From assembly GCF_002845745.1 (NCBI RefSeq), contig NZ_PIUM01000001.1:62001-126000 (forward strand): a stretch of 64,000 bases of DNA, read 5' to 3'. A program made the translations under genes and the position numbers. Below the pieces are notes generated by a model. That model saw nothing but the letters and a program-made list of their open reading frames with translations, was not told the DNA's origin and ran no database searches. Shown in pieces: positions 23,849 to 31,888 of the stretch. The stretch's first letter is position 1. Each line of letters begins with the position of its first letter. This DNA is from Telmatospirillum siberiense (GTDB lineage Bacteria > Pseudomonadota > Alphaproteobacteria > Rhodospirillales > Magnetospirillaceae).

Positions 23849-24967
23849 ATGATTACCACTTCCATATTTCCCGGCCGTTATGTCCAAGGTGCCGGTGCTC
23901 TCAAGTTTCTTGCGCAGGAAGTTGGTCGTTTGGGTTCCAGAGCCCTGGCGATTGTGAGTGGTTCGTCTCTTTCCGTCGTGACCGACTATCTGCGGAGCGC
24001 CTCGGAAGCCAGCTTCGCCATCGAGCGCTTTGGCGGCGAGTGTTGCGATCTTGAAATCGAGCGAGGCTCGGCGTGCGCCAAGACGGAGCATTGCCAGGTT
24101 ATCGTCGGCGTGGGGGGAGGAAAGTGCGTCGATACCGCCAAGGCCATCGCGCATGGATTGGGGTTGCCGGTGGTGATCGTGCCGACGATTGCCTCGACCG
24201 ACGCGCCTTGCAGCGCCCTTGCCGTCATCTACACGCAGCAAGGCGCTTTCTCGCGTTATCTCGTACTGCCGCGTAATCCGGATGTGGTTCTGGTGGACAC
24301 GGCGCTCATCGCGCGGGCGCCCGTGCGTTTTCTGGTCTCCGGGATGGGGGATGCGCTTTCCACCTGGTTCGAGGCCGAGGATTGCCAAATCAGGCAGGCC
24401 GCCAATATGACCGGCCGCCCCGGCTCGGTCACCGCCTATGGGCTCGCCCGTCTTTGCTACGACACCTTGCTGCGTTATGGCGTGGTGGCCAAACGGGCGG
24501 CGGAACAAGGCGTGGTGACGCCGGCCCTGGAGCATATCGTGGAAACCAATACGCTACTCAGCGGGTTGGGCTTCGAAAGCGGCGGCCTGTCCGGCGCGCA
24601 CGCCATCCACAATGGCCTGACCGTGTTGGAAGAAACGCATGCCTATTGGCACGGTGAGAAGGTGGCCATCGGAACGCTGGCGTTGTTGTTCCTCACCGAT
24701 CGCGCGCCGGCCGTCATCACCCAGGTATTCGATTTCTGCGAGGCCGTCGGTTTGCCGATCACTCTCGCACAGATCGGACTTGGGAAGGTCACCGACGAGC
24801 AATTGCTGCTGGTCGGCAAGGCGGCATGCGCCGACGGCGAGACGATACACAATGTTCCTTGCGAGGTCTCGGCGGAGCTGGTGGTCGCGGCCCTGAAGTC
24901 GGCGGATGCGGAGGGTCGGGCGCGGCTTGCCCGGCGGATTCCGGCGGGGAGGCCGCTGGCGGCTTAA
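23849..24967 (+). CDS. gldA: Glycerol dehydrogenase
   Basis: The 372-residue protein starts at MITTSIFPGRYVQGAG behind a perfect AAGGAGG site, so the longer open frame upstream is rejected. It is a group III metal-dependent dehydrogenase of the GldA type, oxidising glycerol to dihydroxyacetone with NAD. The GVGGGKCVDTAKAIA block binds the nucleotide. Zinc ligands fit the Asp in SGMGDALSTWFEA and the His in GAHAIHNG and THAYWHGEK. It lies divergently beside a chemoreceptor gene, but a link to chemotaxis is only suggested by position. Confidence 0.93.
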   Translation: MITTSIFPGRYVQGAGALKFLAQEVGRLGSRALAIVSGSSLSVVTDYLRSASEASFAIERFGGECCDLEIERGSACAKTEHCQVIVGVGGGKCVDTAKAIAHGLGLPVVIVPTIASTDAPCSALAVIYTQQGAFSRYLVLPRNPDVVLVDTALIARAPVRFLVSGMGDALSTWFEAEDCQIRQAANMTGRPGSVTAYGLARLCYDTLLRYGVVAKRAAEQGVVTPALEHIVETNTLLSGLGFESGGLSGAHAIHNGLTVLEETHAYWHGEKVAIGTLALLFLTDRAPAVITQVFDFCEAVGLPITLAQIGLGKVTDEQLLLVGKAACADGETIHNVPCEVSAELVVAALKSADAEGRARLARRIPAGRPLAA

Positions 24968-25002
24968 GCGCGCATTGAAGCCTTGCGTGCCGCTTCCCTG
25001 TT

Positions 25003-25041
25003 CGTTGACGTCATCTGGCCGAACCCCGGATGACGTCAACG
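25003..25041. terminator. Bidirectional terminator hairpin
   Basis: CGTTGACGTCATC (25003-25015) pairs perfectly with GATGACGTCAACG (25029-25041) over 13 bp with a 13-nt loop. It lies between the convergent gldA and the iron-uptake operon. A T-tract is lacking. Confidence 0.65.
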
Positions 25042-25066
25042 GTTCCCGGCGCGATTCGCCCCGGCC

Positions 25067-25894
25067 TCAATCGAGGCCGAAGGTCCCGCGCAGCTTGGAG
25101 AGATCCTCCGCCAGGGTGGTGATCGGGCCTTGCAGGGCGGCGCGGTCGGCGGGGTTCAGTTTGTCGTAGGACTGGAACCCGCCGTCCTTCAGCGCGTATT
25201 TGCCGAGAACCTTGTCGACCGCCGCCAGATTGGCGTCGATCTTGTCGCTCAAGGGTTTGTCGGCCTTGACGGTCAACGGGTGCAACAGGGCGACGATCTT
25301 CTGGGCACCGTCGACATTGGCGCGGAAGTCGGATAGATCGGTGCCGCTGTAGCGGTCCTCCTCGCCGGAGATCTTGGTCGAGGCCACTTCCTCGATCAGG
25401 GCGGCGGCGCCGCCCACCACCTTTTCCGGCGGGAAGGCCAGTTCCTTCAGGCGACCCTGCAATTCAGCGACGTCGGCGTTCAGCTTGTCGGCGAAGGGCG
25501 CCAGACCGGCGGTGGATTTCTTGGCGAACAGGCCGTACTCGATACGGTGGAAGCCCTTGAAGTCGGGGTCTTCCTCCTTCCCCTCATGATCGTCGGCGCG
25601 CGAATCGATGGATTTGTCCAGATCGTCGAACAGTTCAGCCACCGGTTCGACGCGTTCGTAGTGGGCGCGGGTGGGGGAGTAAAGCGCCTGTGCCGTCTTC
25701 AAATCGCCCGCTTTCACCGCCGCGGTGAATTTCCTGGTCTCGGCGACCAGCTTCTTCACCTCGGCGCTGACATAGACTTTGTAATCGGCGAGGGGCTGTA
25801 CCAGGTCCATCGGGGCGACCGGCGATTCGGCGGCCATCGCCGTGGCGGCGCACAAACCGGACAACCCGACGCAAAGCGCGACAAATGACTTCAT
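25067..25894 (-). CDS. EfeM/EfeO-like iron uptake lipo/periplasmic protein (peptidase M75 fold)
   Basis: This 275-residue exported protein has a signal peptide (cleaved near AMAAE) and a full imelysin/M75 domain. It contains HYERVEPVAELFDDLD and the hallmark GFHRIEYGLF (HxxE motif) proposed to bind iron. It has no cupredoxin domain, so it resembles EfeM or the C-terminal part of EfeO. It closes the efe operon, 45 bp after efeB, with an AGAGGA ribosome binding site. It probably delivers ferrous/ferric iron to the EfeU permease. Confidence 0.9.
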   Translation of the reverse strand: MKSFVALCVGLSGLCAATAMAAESPVAPMDLVQPLADYKVYVSAEVKKLVAETRKFTAAVKAGDLKTAQALYSPTRAHYERVEPVAELFDDLDKSIDSRADDHEGKEEDPDFKGFHRIEYGLFAKKSTAGLAPFADKLNADVAELQGRLKELAFPPEKVVGGAAALIEEVASTKISGEEDRYSGTDLSDFRANVDGAQKIVALLHPLTVKADKPLSDKIDANLAAVDKVLGKYALKDGGFQSYDKLNPADRAALQGPITTLAEDLSKLRGTFGLD

Positions 25895-25939
25895 GGAAAG
25901 GTCCTCTCGAATGAATGGAAGAAAAAAGCCGGTTTCCGT

Positions 25940-27247
25940 TTAAATCGCTTCCAGCATGCCCTGGCCCAGAAAGACGCCGTTGTCGGGAACACCGGGCAGG
26001 GCGAAGAAATAACCGCCGCCGATGGGCTTGATATATTCCTCCAGGGGTTCCCCGTTCAGCCGGTTCTGCACGGTGATGAAACCCTTCTCCAGGTCCGCCT
26101 GGAAGCAGATGAACAGCAGGCCCATGTCGAGCTGGCCCGCCTTGGTGATTTCGCGGGAATAGTTGAAGGCCCGGCGCAGCAGCAGATTGGCCTGGCTTTC
26201 CGGCGTGCGCGGATTGGCAAGGCGCATGTGCGATGTCATGGGAATGCGCTTTCCCTCGGGATCGGCGGCATAGTCGGGATCATCGAATTCGCGGGCTTTG
26301 CCCAAAGGCGCGCCGCTTGTGCGCTCGCGGCCGAAAATGGTCTGCTGTTCCTGCAGAGGGGTTCTGTCCCAGCGTTCCAGAAAATGCCGGACGATGCGGA
26401 CCACCTGGTAGCTGCCGCCGGCGGCCCAGGCGGGTTCGTCCGAGTCGGGTTGCACCCAGATCACCCGGTCCATCAGATCCTTGTCCTTGGTGTCGGGATT
26501 TCCGGTGCCGTCCTTGAAGCCCAGCAGATTGCGTCCGGCGCCGTCGTCCCCCGGGGGCTTGTGGGGCAGAAACCCGTCCATTCGCCAGCGGATGGCCAAT
26601 TGGCCGGGGAAATGCTTCACGATATCCCTGAGGGCGTGAATGTTGGTTTCCGGCGAATCGGCGCAGAATTGCAGCAGCAGATCGCCATGGCACAGGCCGG
26701 GAACCAGGGCGTCGTTGGGAAAGCCCCGCATGCGGTCCAGGCGCTTCGGCTTGACGGAGGCCAGGCCGAAGCGGTTATCGAACAGCGAGGCGCCCACCGC
26801 CACGGTGACGGTCAGATTGTCCGGGGCGATGGTCGGGCCCAGCAATCCGGAATCCAGCGGGGGAAATTTCGCGTCGCGGCTGGGGGCCTGCCCGCCCTGC
26901 GTGAGGAACGCGATGCGCTGGGTGAGTCCTTGCATCAACTGCCGCAGTTCGGCCGCGTCGCGGGCCAGAACGTCGAAGGCGGCCAGGGCGCCGGCGCTGG
27001 GCGCCGGGTTGACGATTCCGGCCTGATGCACGCCATGGAACGGAATTGATGATGTCGACGGAGACGAGGCCGAAGCCGGAGAGGAGTCCGGCGCGGCGCT
27101 TTCCGCCAGGGCCGCGCCGGCGGAGGTCAGGGCGCCGAGGGCGGCGCCGCCGCCCATCAGCCCGAGACCCATCAGCAAATTGCGCCGGCCCGGTTGCGCC
27201 GGCAGGTCATCCGAAACTGGATGATCGGTGGCGGTAGGGTGGTTCAT
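25940..27247 (-). CDS. efeB: EfeB deferrochelatase / DyP-type haem peroxidase
   Basis: This 435-residue protein has a twin-arginine signal ([18 protein letters not shown]), so it is exported folded with haem. The catalytic [10 protein letters not shown] and the proximal haem histidine in [12 protein letters not shown] are present, as expected for DyP peroxidases of the EfeB class. It would oxidise ferrous iron or handle haem for uptake by EfeU. It has a strong AAGGAG site. It lies between the two EfeO-like genes of the operon. Confidence 0.93.
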   Translation of the reverse strand: MNHPTATDHPVSDDLPAQPGRRNLLMGLGLMGGGAALGALTSAGAALAESAAPDSSPASASSPSTSSIPFHGVHQAGIVNPAPSAGALAAFDVLARDAAELRQLMQGLTQRIAFLTQGGQAPSRDAKFPPLDSGLLGPTIAPDNLTVTVAVGASLFDNRFGLASVKPKRLDRMRGFPNDALVPGLCHGDLLLQFCADSPETNIHALRDIVKHFPGQLAIRWRMDGFLPHKPPGDDGAGRNLLGFKDGTGNPDTKDKDLMDRVIWVQPDSDEPAWAAGGSYQVVRIVRHFLERWDRTPLQEQQTIFGRERTSGAPLGKAREFDDPDYAADPEGKRIPMTSHMRLANPRTPESQANLLLRRAFNYSREITKAGQLDMGLLFICFQADLEKGFITVQNRLNGEPLEEYIKPIGGGYFFALPGVPDNGVFLGQGMLEAI

Positions 27248-27286
27248 GGTTCAAAACTCCTTGTTTCTCAAGTGAATGGGGCTCGC

Positions 27287-28405
27287 TCAACTCAGGCCCA
27301 AGGCGCTCCCCAGTTTGGTCAGATCGTCCGCCAGCTCTCCGATTTGCCGGCGCAAGGCATCATTCGCCGCCGGCGTGCCGCCGTGCGGCCGGATCAGGGC
27401 TTCCTGGAGGGCCGTCACCGTCGCGTCGATCCGTCCGCTCAATGCCGGGTCGGTTCTTTCGCTCAAGGGGCGCAAGAGGGCGACGATCTTGCGGACGCCA
27501 TCCAGCCGGGCGCGGAGGTCGGGCGGCTCTTGCGCATTGAGGCCGTCCTTGCCGTCTCCGATCGCCCGGACTTGGGCGGCGGCGCCCGCCACCATCTTGC
27601 CGGGGGGAACGGACAGATCCCGCAGCCGCGTCTGCAGGGCGGCGGCATCGGCCGCCAGCCTGTCGGCGGCGGGGGGCAGCCCTTGCGGGACATGTTGCGG
27701 GAAGAGCGTCTTGCCGGCCTGGAGAAGGTCCTCGGTGATCGTCTTGTCCAGATCATCGAAGAGGCCCGCCGTCGTCGCGATGCGCAGGTAGTGACTTCTC
27801 GCCTGGGCATAAGCGGATCGGGCGGCCGTCAGATCGCCGGTTTTCGCGGCATCGGCCAGGTCCCGCAGGGCGTCGATCAGATCGTCCGCTTCCAGCGAGA
27901 TGAAAACCTTGTATTCGACCGTCGGTCCGATCAGTTCGACCGGCGTCGGCTTGACGGGACGGCCGGCACCGGCTGCGCCATCCGCCGTCACGGTCAATGT
28001 GCCGCGAGGATTGCCCAGCAATCCGCAGGTGATCTCATAGTCGCCGGCCTGCAGCGTGGTGGTCAGTGTCTGGGCGAAGCCGGGCGCGATGTTCTCCCGT
28101 TCATCGACCACCATCACGCCCTTCAGGATTTCCCATTCCAGCACGCGCTGGCTTTGATTGACGATGCGGAAGGCGATCTTTCCGGCGGGCGCCGTCAGAT
28201 GTGCCGGCTCGCAGGTCTTGGCGGTCACCGTGACGGTGATCTCGCGGGCGGCGGCAGGCTTGACGGGGGAGGCGGTTTCAGCCGACGCCTTGAGTTGGAG
28301 GCGGCGGGATTTCTCCACCGTATAGGCGCCGATCATTCCGGCGGCGGCCAGGATGAACACGGAGATCCCGGCCCCCCAGCGTCGTTGTGAGCGTGTGAAT
28401 GGCAT
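27287..28405 (-). CDS. efeO: Cupredoxin-containing EfeO-like protein with degenerate M75 domain
   Basis: This 372-residue protein has an N-terminal membrane anchor or signal (about residues 12-28). An EfeO cupredoxin domain covers about 50-130 (ending ENIAPG and DYEITCG, with two Cys), and the C-terminal helical region resembles M75 (YKVFISLEADDLIDALRDL). The equivalent of the first histidine site reads HYLRIATTAG, without the usual Glu, and the GxHRIEYGLF motif is missing altogether. The cupredoxin part may oxidise or relay iron, while metal binding by the M75 part may be left to the separate EfeM-like protein. Confidence 0.85.
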   Translation of the reverse strand: MPFTRSQRRWGAGISVFILAAAGMIGAYTVEKSRRLQLKASAETASPVKPAAAREITVTVTAKTCEPAHLTAPAGKIAFRIVNQSQRVLEWEILKGVMVVDERENIAPGFAQTLTTTLQAGDYEITCGLLGNPRGTLTVTADGAAGAGRPVKPTPVELIGPTVEYKVFISLEADDLIDALRDLADAAKTGDLTAARSAYAQARSHYLRIATTAGLFDDLDKTITEDLLQAGKTLFPQHVPQGLPPAADRLAADAAALQTRLRDLSVPPGKMVAGAAAQVRAIGDGKDGLNAQEPPDLRARLDGVRKIVALLRPLSERTDPALSGRIDATVTALQEALIRPHGGTPAANDALRRQIGELADDLTKLGSALGLS

Positions 28406-28420
28406 GGAAAGGCCTTCTTG

Positions 28421-29257
28421 TCAGGTGCCGGATCGGGGCCGGGCGATCAGGGGGCGTCGGGCGTCGGACAGGAAGAGGGGGAGGCTCAAGGCGAGAAACA
28501 GGATATAGGCTGACACCTCGCCGACGCTGGGCGTGTCCTGATAGCCGAACAGTCCGGTCAGCACCGAGCCGATGGCGCTATCGTTGGGCAGGACGGCGCT
28601 CAGGTCGAAGGCGGTGGCCTGAAGGCCGTTCCACAGGCCGGCCTCATGCAGGGCGCGCACGGATCCGGACAGCAGGCCGGCGGCCACCACCAGGATGAAA
28701 AGACCGGTGATGCGGAAGAACAGCCTGAGATTGAGCCGCATGCCGCCGTAATAAAGGCCATAGCCGGTGGCGGCGGCGGCCAGAAGGCCGGCGGCCGCGC
28801 CGATGACGGGGCCGGAACCGCTGCTTTGCTGGAAGACGGCCAACAGGAAGAACACCGCCTCCAGCCCTTCGCGGGCGACGGCGAAGAACACCATGCCGAC
28901 CAGGGCGGCGCCCTGGCGGGCGCCGGGGCGCAATGCCTCGTCAATGGCGCCGTGAAGCTGGGATTTGACCGAATGTCCGGCCTTCTTCATCCAGAAAACC
29001 ATCGACGTCAGGATGCCTACGGCGATCAGTCCGACGGCGGCCTCGAACATTTCCTGCTGTTTTTGCGGAAATTCCGCGCTGATGAGATCCAGCCCCAGGC
29101 CGATCCCCAGGCAGAGGAGGCAGGCCAGGCCGATGCCCGACCAGATGGCGGGCAGCCATTGAGTCCGTCCCGTCTGTTTCAGATAGCTTGCGACGATTCC
29201 GACGATGAGAGCGGCTTCCAACCCCTCCCGCAGCATGATCAAAAATGGTACCAGCAC
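28421..29257 (-). CDS. efeU: EfeU/FTR1 family iron permease
   Basis: The 278-residue inner-membrane protein is placed at a GTG start (reading VLVPFLIMLREGLEAALIV), which matches the E. coli EfeU N-terminus. An upstream ATG at 29353 would run into the likely promoter. Two REGLE motifs, in MLREGLEAAL and VAREGLEAVFF, are the iron-permeation signatures of the FTR1 family. About seven hydrophobic helices are visible. It is the first gene of the efeU-efeO-efeB-efeM operon. Confidence 0.9.
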   Translation of the reverse strand: MLVPFLIMLREGLEAALIVGIVASYLKQTGRTQWLPAIWSGIGLACLLCLGIGLGLDLISAEFPQKQQEMFEAAVGLIAVGILTSMVFWMKKAGHSVKSQLHGAIDEALRPGARQGAALVGMVFFAVAREGLEAVFFLLAVFQQSSGSGPVIGAAAGLLAAAATGYGLYYGGMRLNLRLFFRITGLFILVVAAGLLSGSVRALHEAGLWNGLQATAFDLSAVLPNDSAIGSVLTGLFGYQDTPSVGEVSAYILFLALSLPLFLSDARRPLIARPRSGT

Positions 29258-29355
29258 CTTTTTTCGCCCATTCCGCAGTGAAGACCAGCCGCCTGCCATC
29301 CCGAAGGGATCGGCCTTGACGACAAGGCGGACTCTATCACGGCCCCGGCGCATTA

Positions 29356-29373
29356 CAAATAATAATCATTTGC
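29356..29373. promoter_or_regulatory. Fur-box-like site upstream of the efe operon
   Basis: CAAATAATAATCATTTGC matches the classic GATAATGATAATCATTATC Fur box at roughly 13 of 18 aligned positions, with the TAATCATT core intact. It lies about 100 bp upstream of the efeU GTG and 180 bp upstream of the divergent reductase gene, so it could control either or both. Confidence 0.5.
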
Positions 29374-29553
29374 ATTCGCAAGTGCGCGAGGCATATTTAA
29401 CAAAAAATTAATGTATAATTTTGATGATTTAGTGCATTGCATGTGTGGTTGTGGCTTGATCGTTCCCGCTGATCGGCGCTACTAATCCTCACATCCCATG
29501 CGGATATGGCGCCGGCGCGGGCCGGCCGAAGCGACCACCCGAGGAGTTCTTCG

Positions 29554-31653
29554 ATGTTCTATGAGATCCCATCCAATCTGTCCGCCGAACTGGCCGAATT
29601 GGACGGATATATCGCGGACTTCCGGCAGGGGAGGCTCGATGCGGCGGCCCTCAAGGCTCACCGGGTGCCTTTCGGCTGTTACGAGCAGCGCCGGGATGGG
29701 ACCTTCATGGTCCGCATCCGCACCACGGGCGGCGCGCTCTCACCCCATCAACTGGGAACCATCGCGCGGATTTCGGCACGCTACGGCGCGTCGTCCCTGC
29801 ATGTCACGACCCGGCAGGAATTCCAGATCCACGACCTGTCCCTCGAAGACGTCACCACCGTCATGCGCGAGTTGCTGGCCGTCGGCCTGGCCAGCCGTGG
29901 TGGTGGCGGCAATACGGTACGCAATATCATGGTTTCGCCCGAGGCCGGCATCGGTTTGGACGAGGTCTTCGATCCGAGCCCCCATGCCTTCGCCCTGACC
30001 AGCCGCCTGATCTCGGAAGGAGATTCCTGGTTGCTGCCCCGGAAGTTGAAGATCGCTTTTTCAAACTCACCGGCCGACACCGGCCTCGCCCAATTCAACG
30101 ATATCGGGTTCATCGCCCGTATCCGCGATGGCGTGTCCGGTTTCCGGGTTTATGTGGCGGGGGGCATGGGCGGCAAACCGGAAGTCGGTCATCTGCTGCA
30201 TGATTTCGTTCCCGCTTCTGACGTCTATCTGATCGCCGAGGCGGTGAAACGGCTGTTCGACAAGCATGGAAACCGGAAGAAACGCAACGCCGCGCGTCTG
30301 CGCTTTCTGTGGAATTCCGCAGGCGAGGCCGGTTTCCGTGATCTCTATGCGGCGGAGTTGGAAGCGCTGCGCACGGAAGGACGTCCACCGCTGCTCGTCG
30401 AGGATTTTTCCGTTGAAGGATTGGCGCCGGACATCGCGCCGCTTTCCGTCGGTTCCTCGGATTTCGTCGAATGGAAGAACCGTTTCGTCTCGGCGCAGCG
30501 GCAGGCCGGGCTGTACTCCGTTCTCGTTCCGCTTTTCCTGGGCAATGTGAGAAACGAGGACGCGCTGCGTCTGGCCGATTTTCTGGAGCCGTTCGGCCCG
30601 CAGACAATTCGCGCCACCTTTGGGCAGAACCTGCGCCTGCGTAATATTCCGGAAGCCTATCTGGGCAATGTCTGGTCCGTGCTTTCCGGCATCGGCGGAC
30701 TGTCGCGGGCGCCGGCCATGCTGGCCAATGCCGTGTCCTGCACCGGCGCCGATACCTGCCAGTTGGGCATCTGCCTTTCCAAGGGGGCGCTGACGGCGAC
30801 GCTCGACACCCTGGGAAAGTCGGATTTACCGCTCGACACGGTTCCCGATTTCCGTCTGCATGTGTCCGGTTGCCCCAATACCTGCGGTCAGCATCTGCTG
30901 GCGGATCTGGGCTTTTTCGGGAACGCCGGCAGCAAGGGGCAGCGCATGTATCCCGCCTATGCGGTGGTCGCCGGGGCCCGTCTGGCCGATGGTCAGGCGC
31001 GCTTCGCCCGGCAAGTCGCCCGCGTCAGCGCGCATGATGTCCCATCGTTCGCCCGCGACGTCATGGCGCTTTGGATCGAGAGGAAAGCAGCACATGCGTC
31101 CTTTGCCGATTATATCGACAATGGCGGGGAGGGAGACATGCGCACCATCGCCGAACGCTACCGGGAGATCCCCGATTTCCGCGACGACCGCAGTTATTAC
31201 GTCGACTGGGGCGCCAGCGAGCCGTTTTCGTTGGCGGGGCGGGGCAGTGGCGAATGCGCTGCCGGATTGTTCGACCTGATCGAACTGGACCTGAAGGCGG
31301 CGGCGCGTCTGCGGGATGGCGAAAGCGGCGGCGATTTGACCGAGGGCGCGCGTCTCCAGCGACTGGCTTTTTTGGCGTCCCGCGCCCTTCTGATCACGAG
31401 GGGCGTGCAAACGCCGTCCGATGCCTCGGTTTTCGAGGCGTTCCGCCAGCATTTTCTGCAATCGGACCTGATCTCCCCCCGTTTCGGAGAAGTGGTGAAT
31501 GCGGCGGAGCGCCGGGACGAAGCGGCGCTCCTGCGCTTGACGTCCGTGGTGTCGGAACTGCTGTCCGCCGTCGAAAGTCTTTACCAGTCGATGGACAATT
31601 CTCTGCGCTTTCCCGCGGAGTCCTCCCAGGACAGGGCCCGGTCGGCAGGATAG
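29554..31653 (+). CDS. Sirohaem [4Fe-4S] sulfite/nitrite reductase-type protein with extra C-terminal domain
   Basis: The 699-residue protein starts at MFYEIPSNLSAEL behind GAGGAG. The first ~540 residues are a NIR/SIR enzyme with two ferredoxin-like half domains; the cluster/sirohaem ligands form the canonical C396-x5-C402 and C440-x3-C444 set (CTGADTC and GCPNTC). It would reduce sulfite or nitrite by six electrons. The last ~150 residues (from about SEPFSLAGRGSGECAAGLFD) are helical, outside the reductase fold, and recall HEPN-type extensions. No cysH, cysJ or nirD gene is nearby. The electron donor and substrate remain open. Confidence 0.87.
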   Translation: MFYEIPSNLSAELAELDGYIADFRQGRLDAAALKAHRVPFGCYEQRRDGTFMVRIRTTGGALSPHQLGTIARISARYGASSLHVTTRQEFQIHDLSLEDVTTVMRELLAVGLASRGGGGNTVRNIMVSPEAGIGLDEVFDPSPHAFALTSRLISEGDSWLLPRKLKIAFSNSPADTGLAQFNDIGFIARIRDGVSGFRVYVAGGMGGKPEVGHLLHDFVPASDVYLIAEAVKRLFDKHGNRKKRNAARLRFLWNSAGEAGFRDLYAAELEALRTEGRPPLLVEDFSVEGLAPDIAPLSVGSSDFVEWKNRFVSAQRQAGLYSVLVPLFLGNVRNEDALRLADFLEPFGPQTIRATFGQNLRLRNIPEAYLGNVWSVLSGIGGLSRAPAMLANAVSCTGADTCQLGICLSKGALTATLDTLGKSDLPLDTVPDFRLHVSGCPNTCGQHLLADLGFFGNAGSKGQRMYPAYAVVAGARLADGQARFARQVARVSAHDVPSFARDVMALWIERKAAHASFADYIDNGGEGDMRTIAERYREIPDFRDDRSYYVDWGASEPFSLAGRGSGECAAGLFDLIELDLKAAARLRDGESGGDLTEGARLQRLAFLASRALLITRGVQTPSDASVFEAFRQHFLQSDLISPRFGEVVNAAERRDEAALLRLTSVVSELLSAVESLYQSMDNSLRFPAESSQDRARSAG

Positions 31654-31694
31654 CGGTCCCCCATCGATTCGCCACGATGGGCATAAGATCCTTA

Positions 31695-31730
31695 GGTCCT
31701 GTTGATAAATTATCGAATCCATAGGCCCTT
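31695..31730 (+). repeat. Weak repeat R6, copy b
   Basis: AGGTCCTGTTGATAAATTAT followed by CGAA resembles, at about 19 of 23 positions, the minus-strand text of 2514-2540 (AGGGCCTGTTGATCAATAAG then CGAA). Both lie in intergenic DNA near gene ends. Two copies are too few to define a family firmly. Confidence 0.3.
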
Positions 31731-31888
31731 GATCAGGGAGATCGGGTGAGATTGAGGCGGATCCCCGCTTCCCTGCATGACGCGTTTTGCATTGAAGTTG
31801 TTCGCGTTTAAGGTGATAGATTTAGGCGCGATGCCACCCTCCGTGTTAGAGTGCGTCTGGTCGGGGGTGGCGAAAAGGGGGCCAAGGC

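Noticed and set aside
29258-29353. Upstream ATG start for efeU
   Set aside because: It would add 32 residues not found in EfeU proteins and would begin within 3 bp of the Fur-box-like site.
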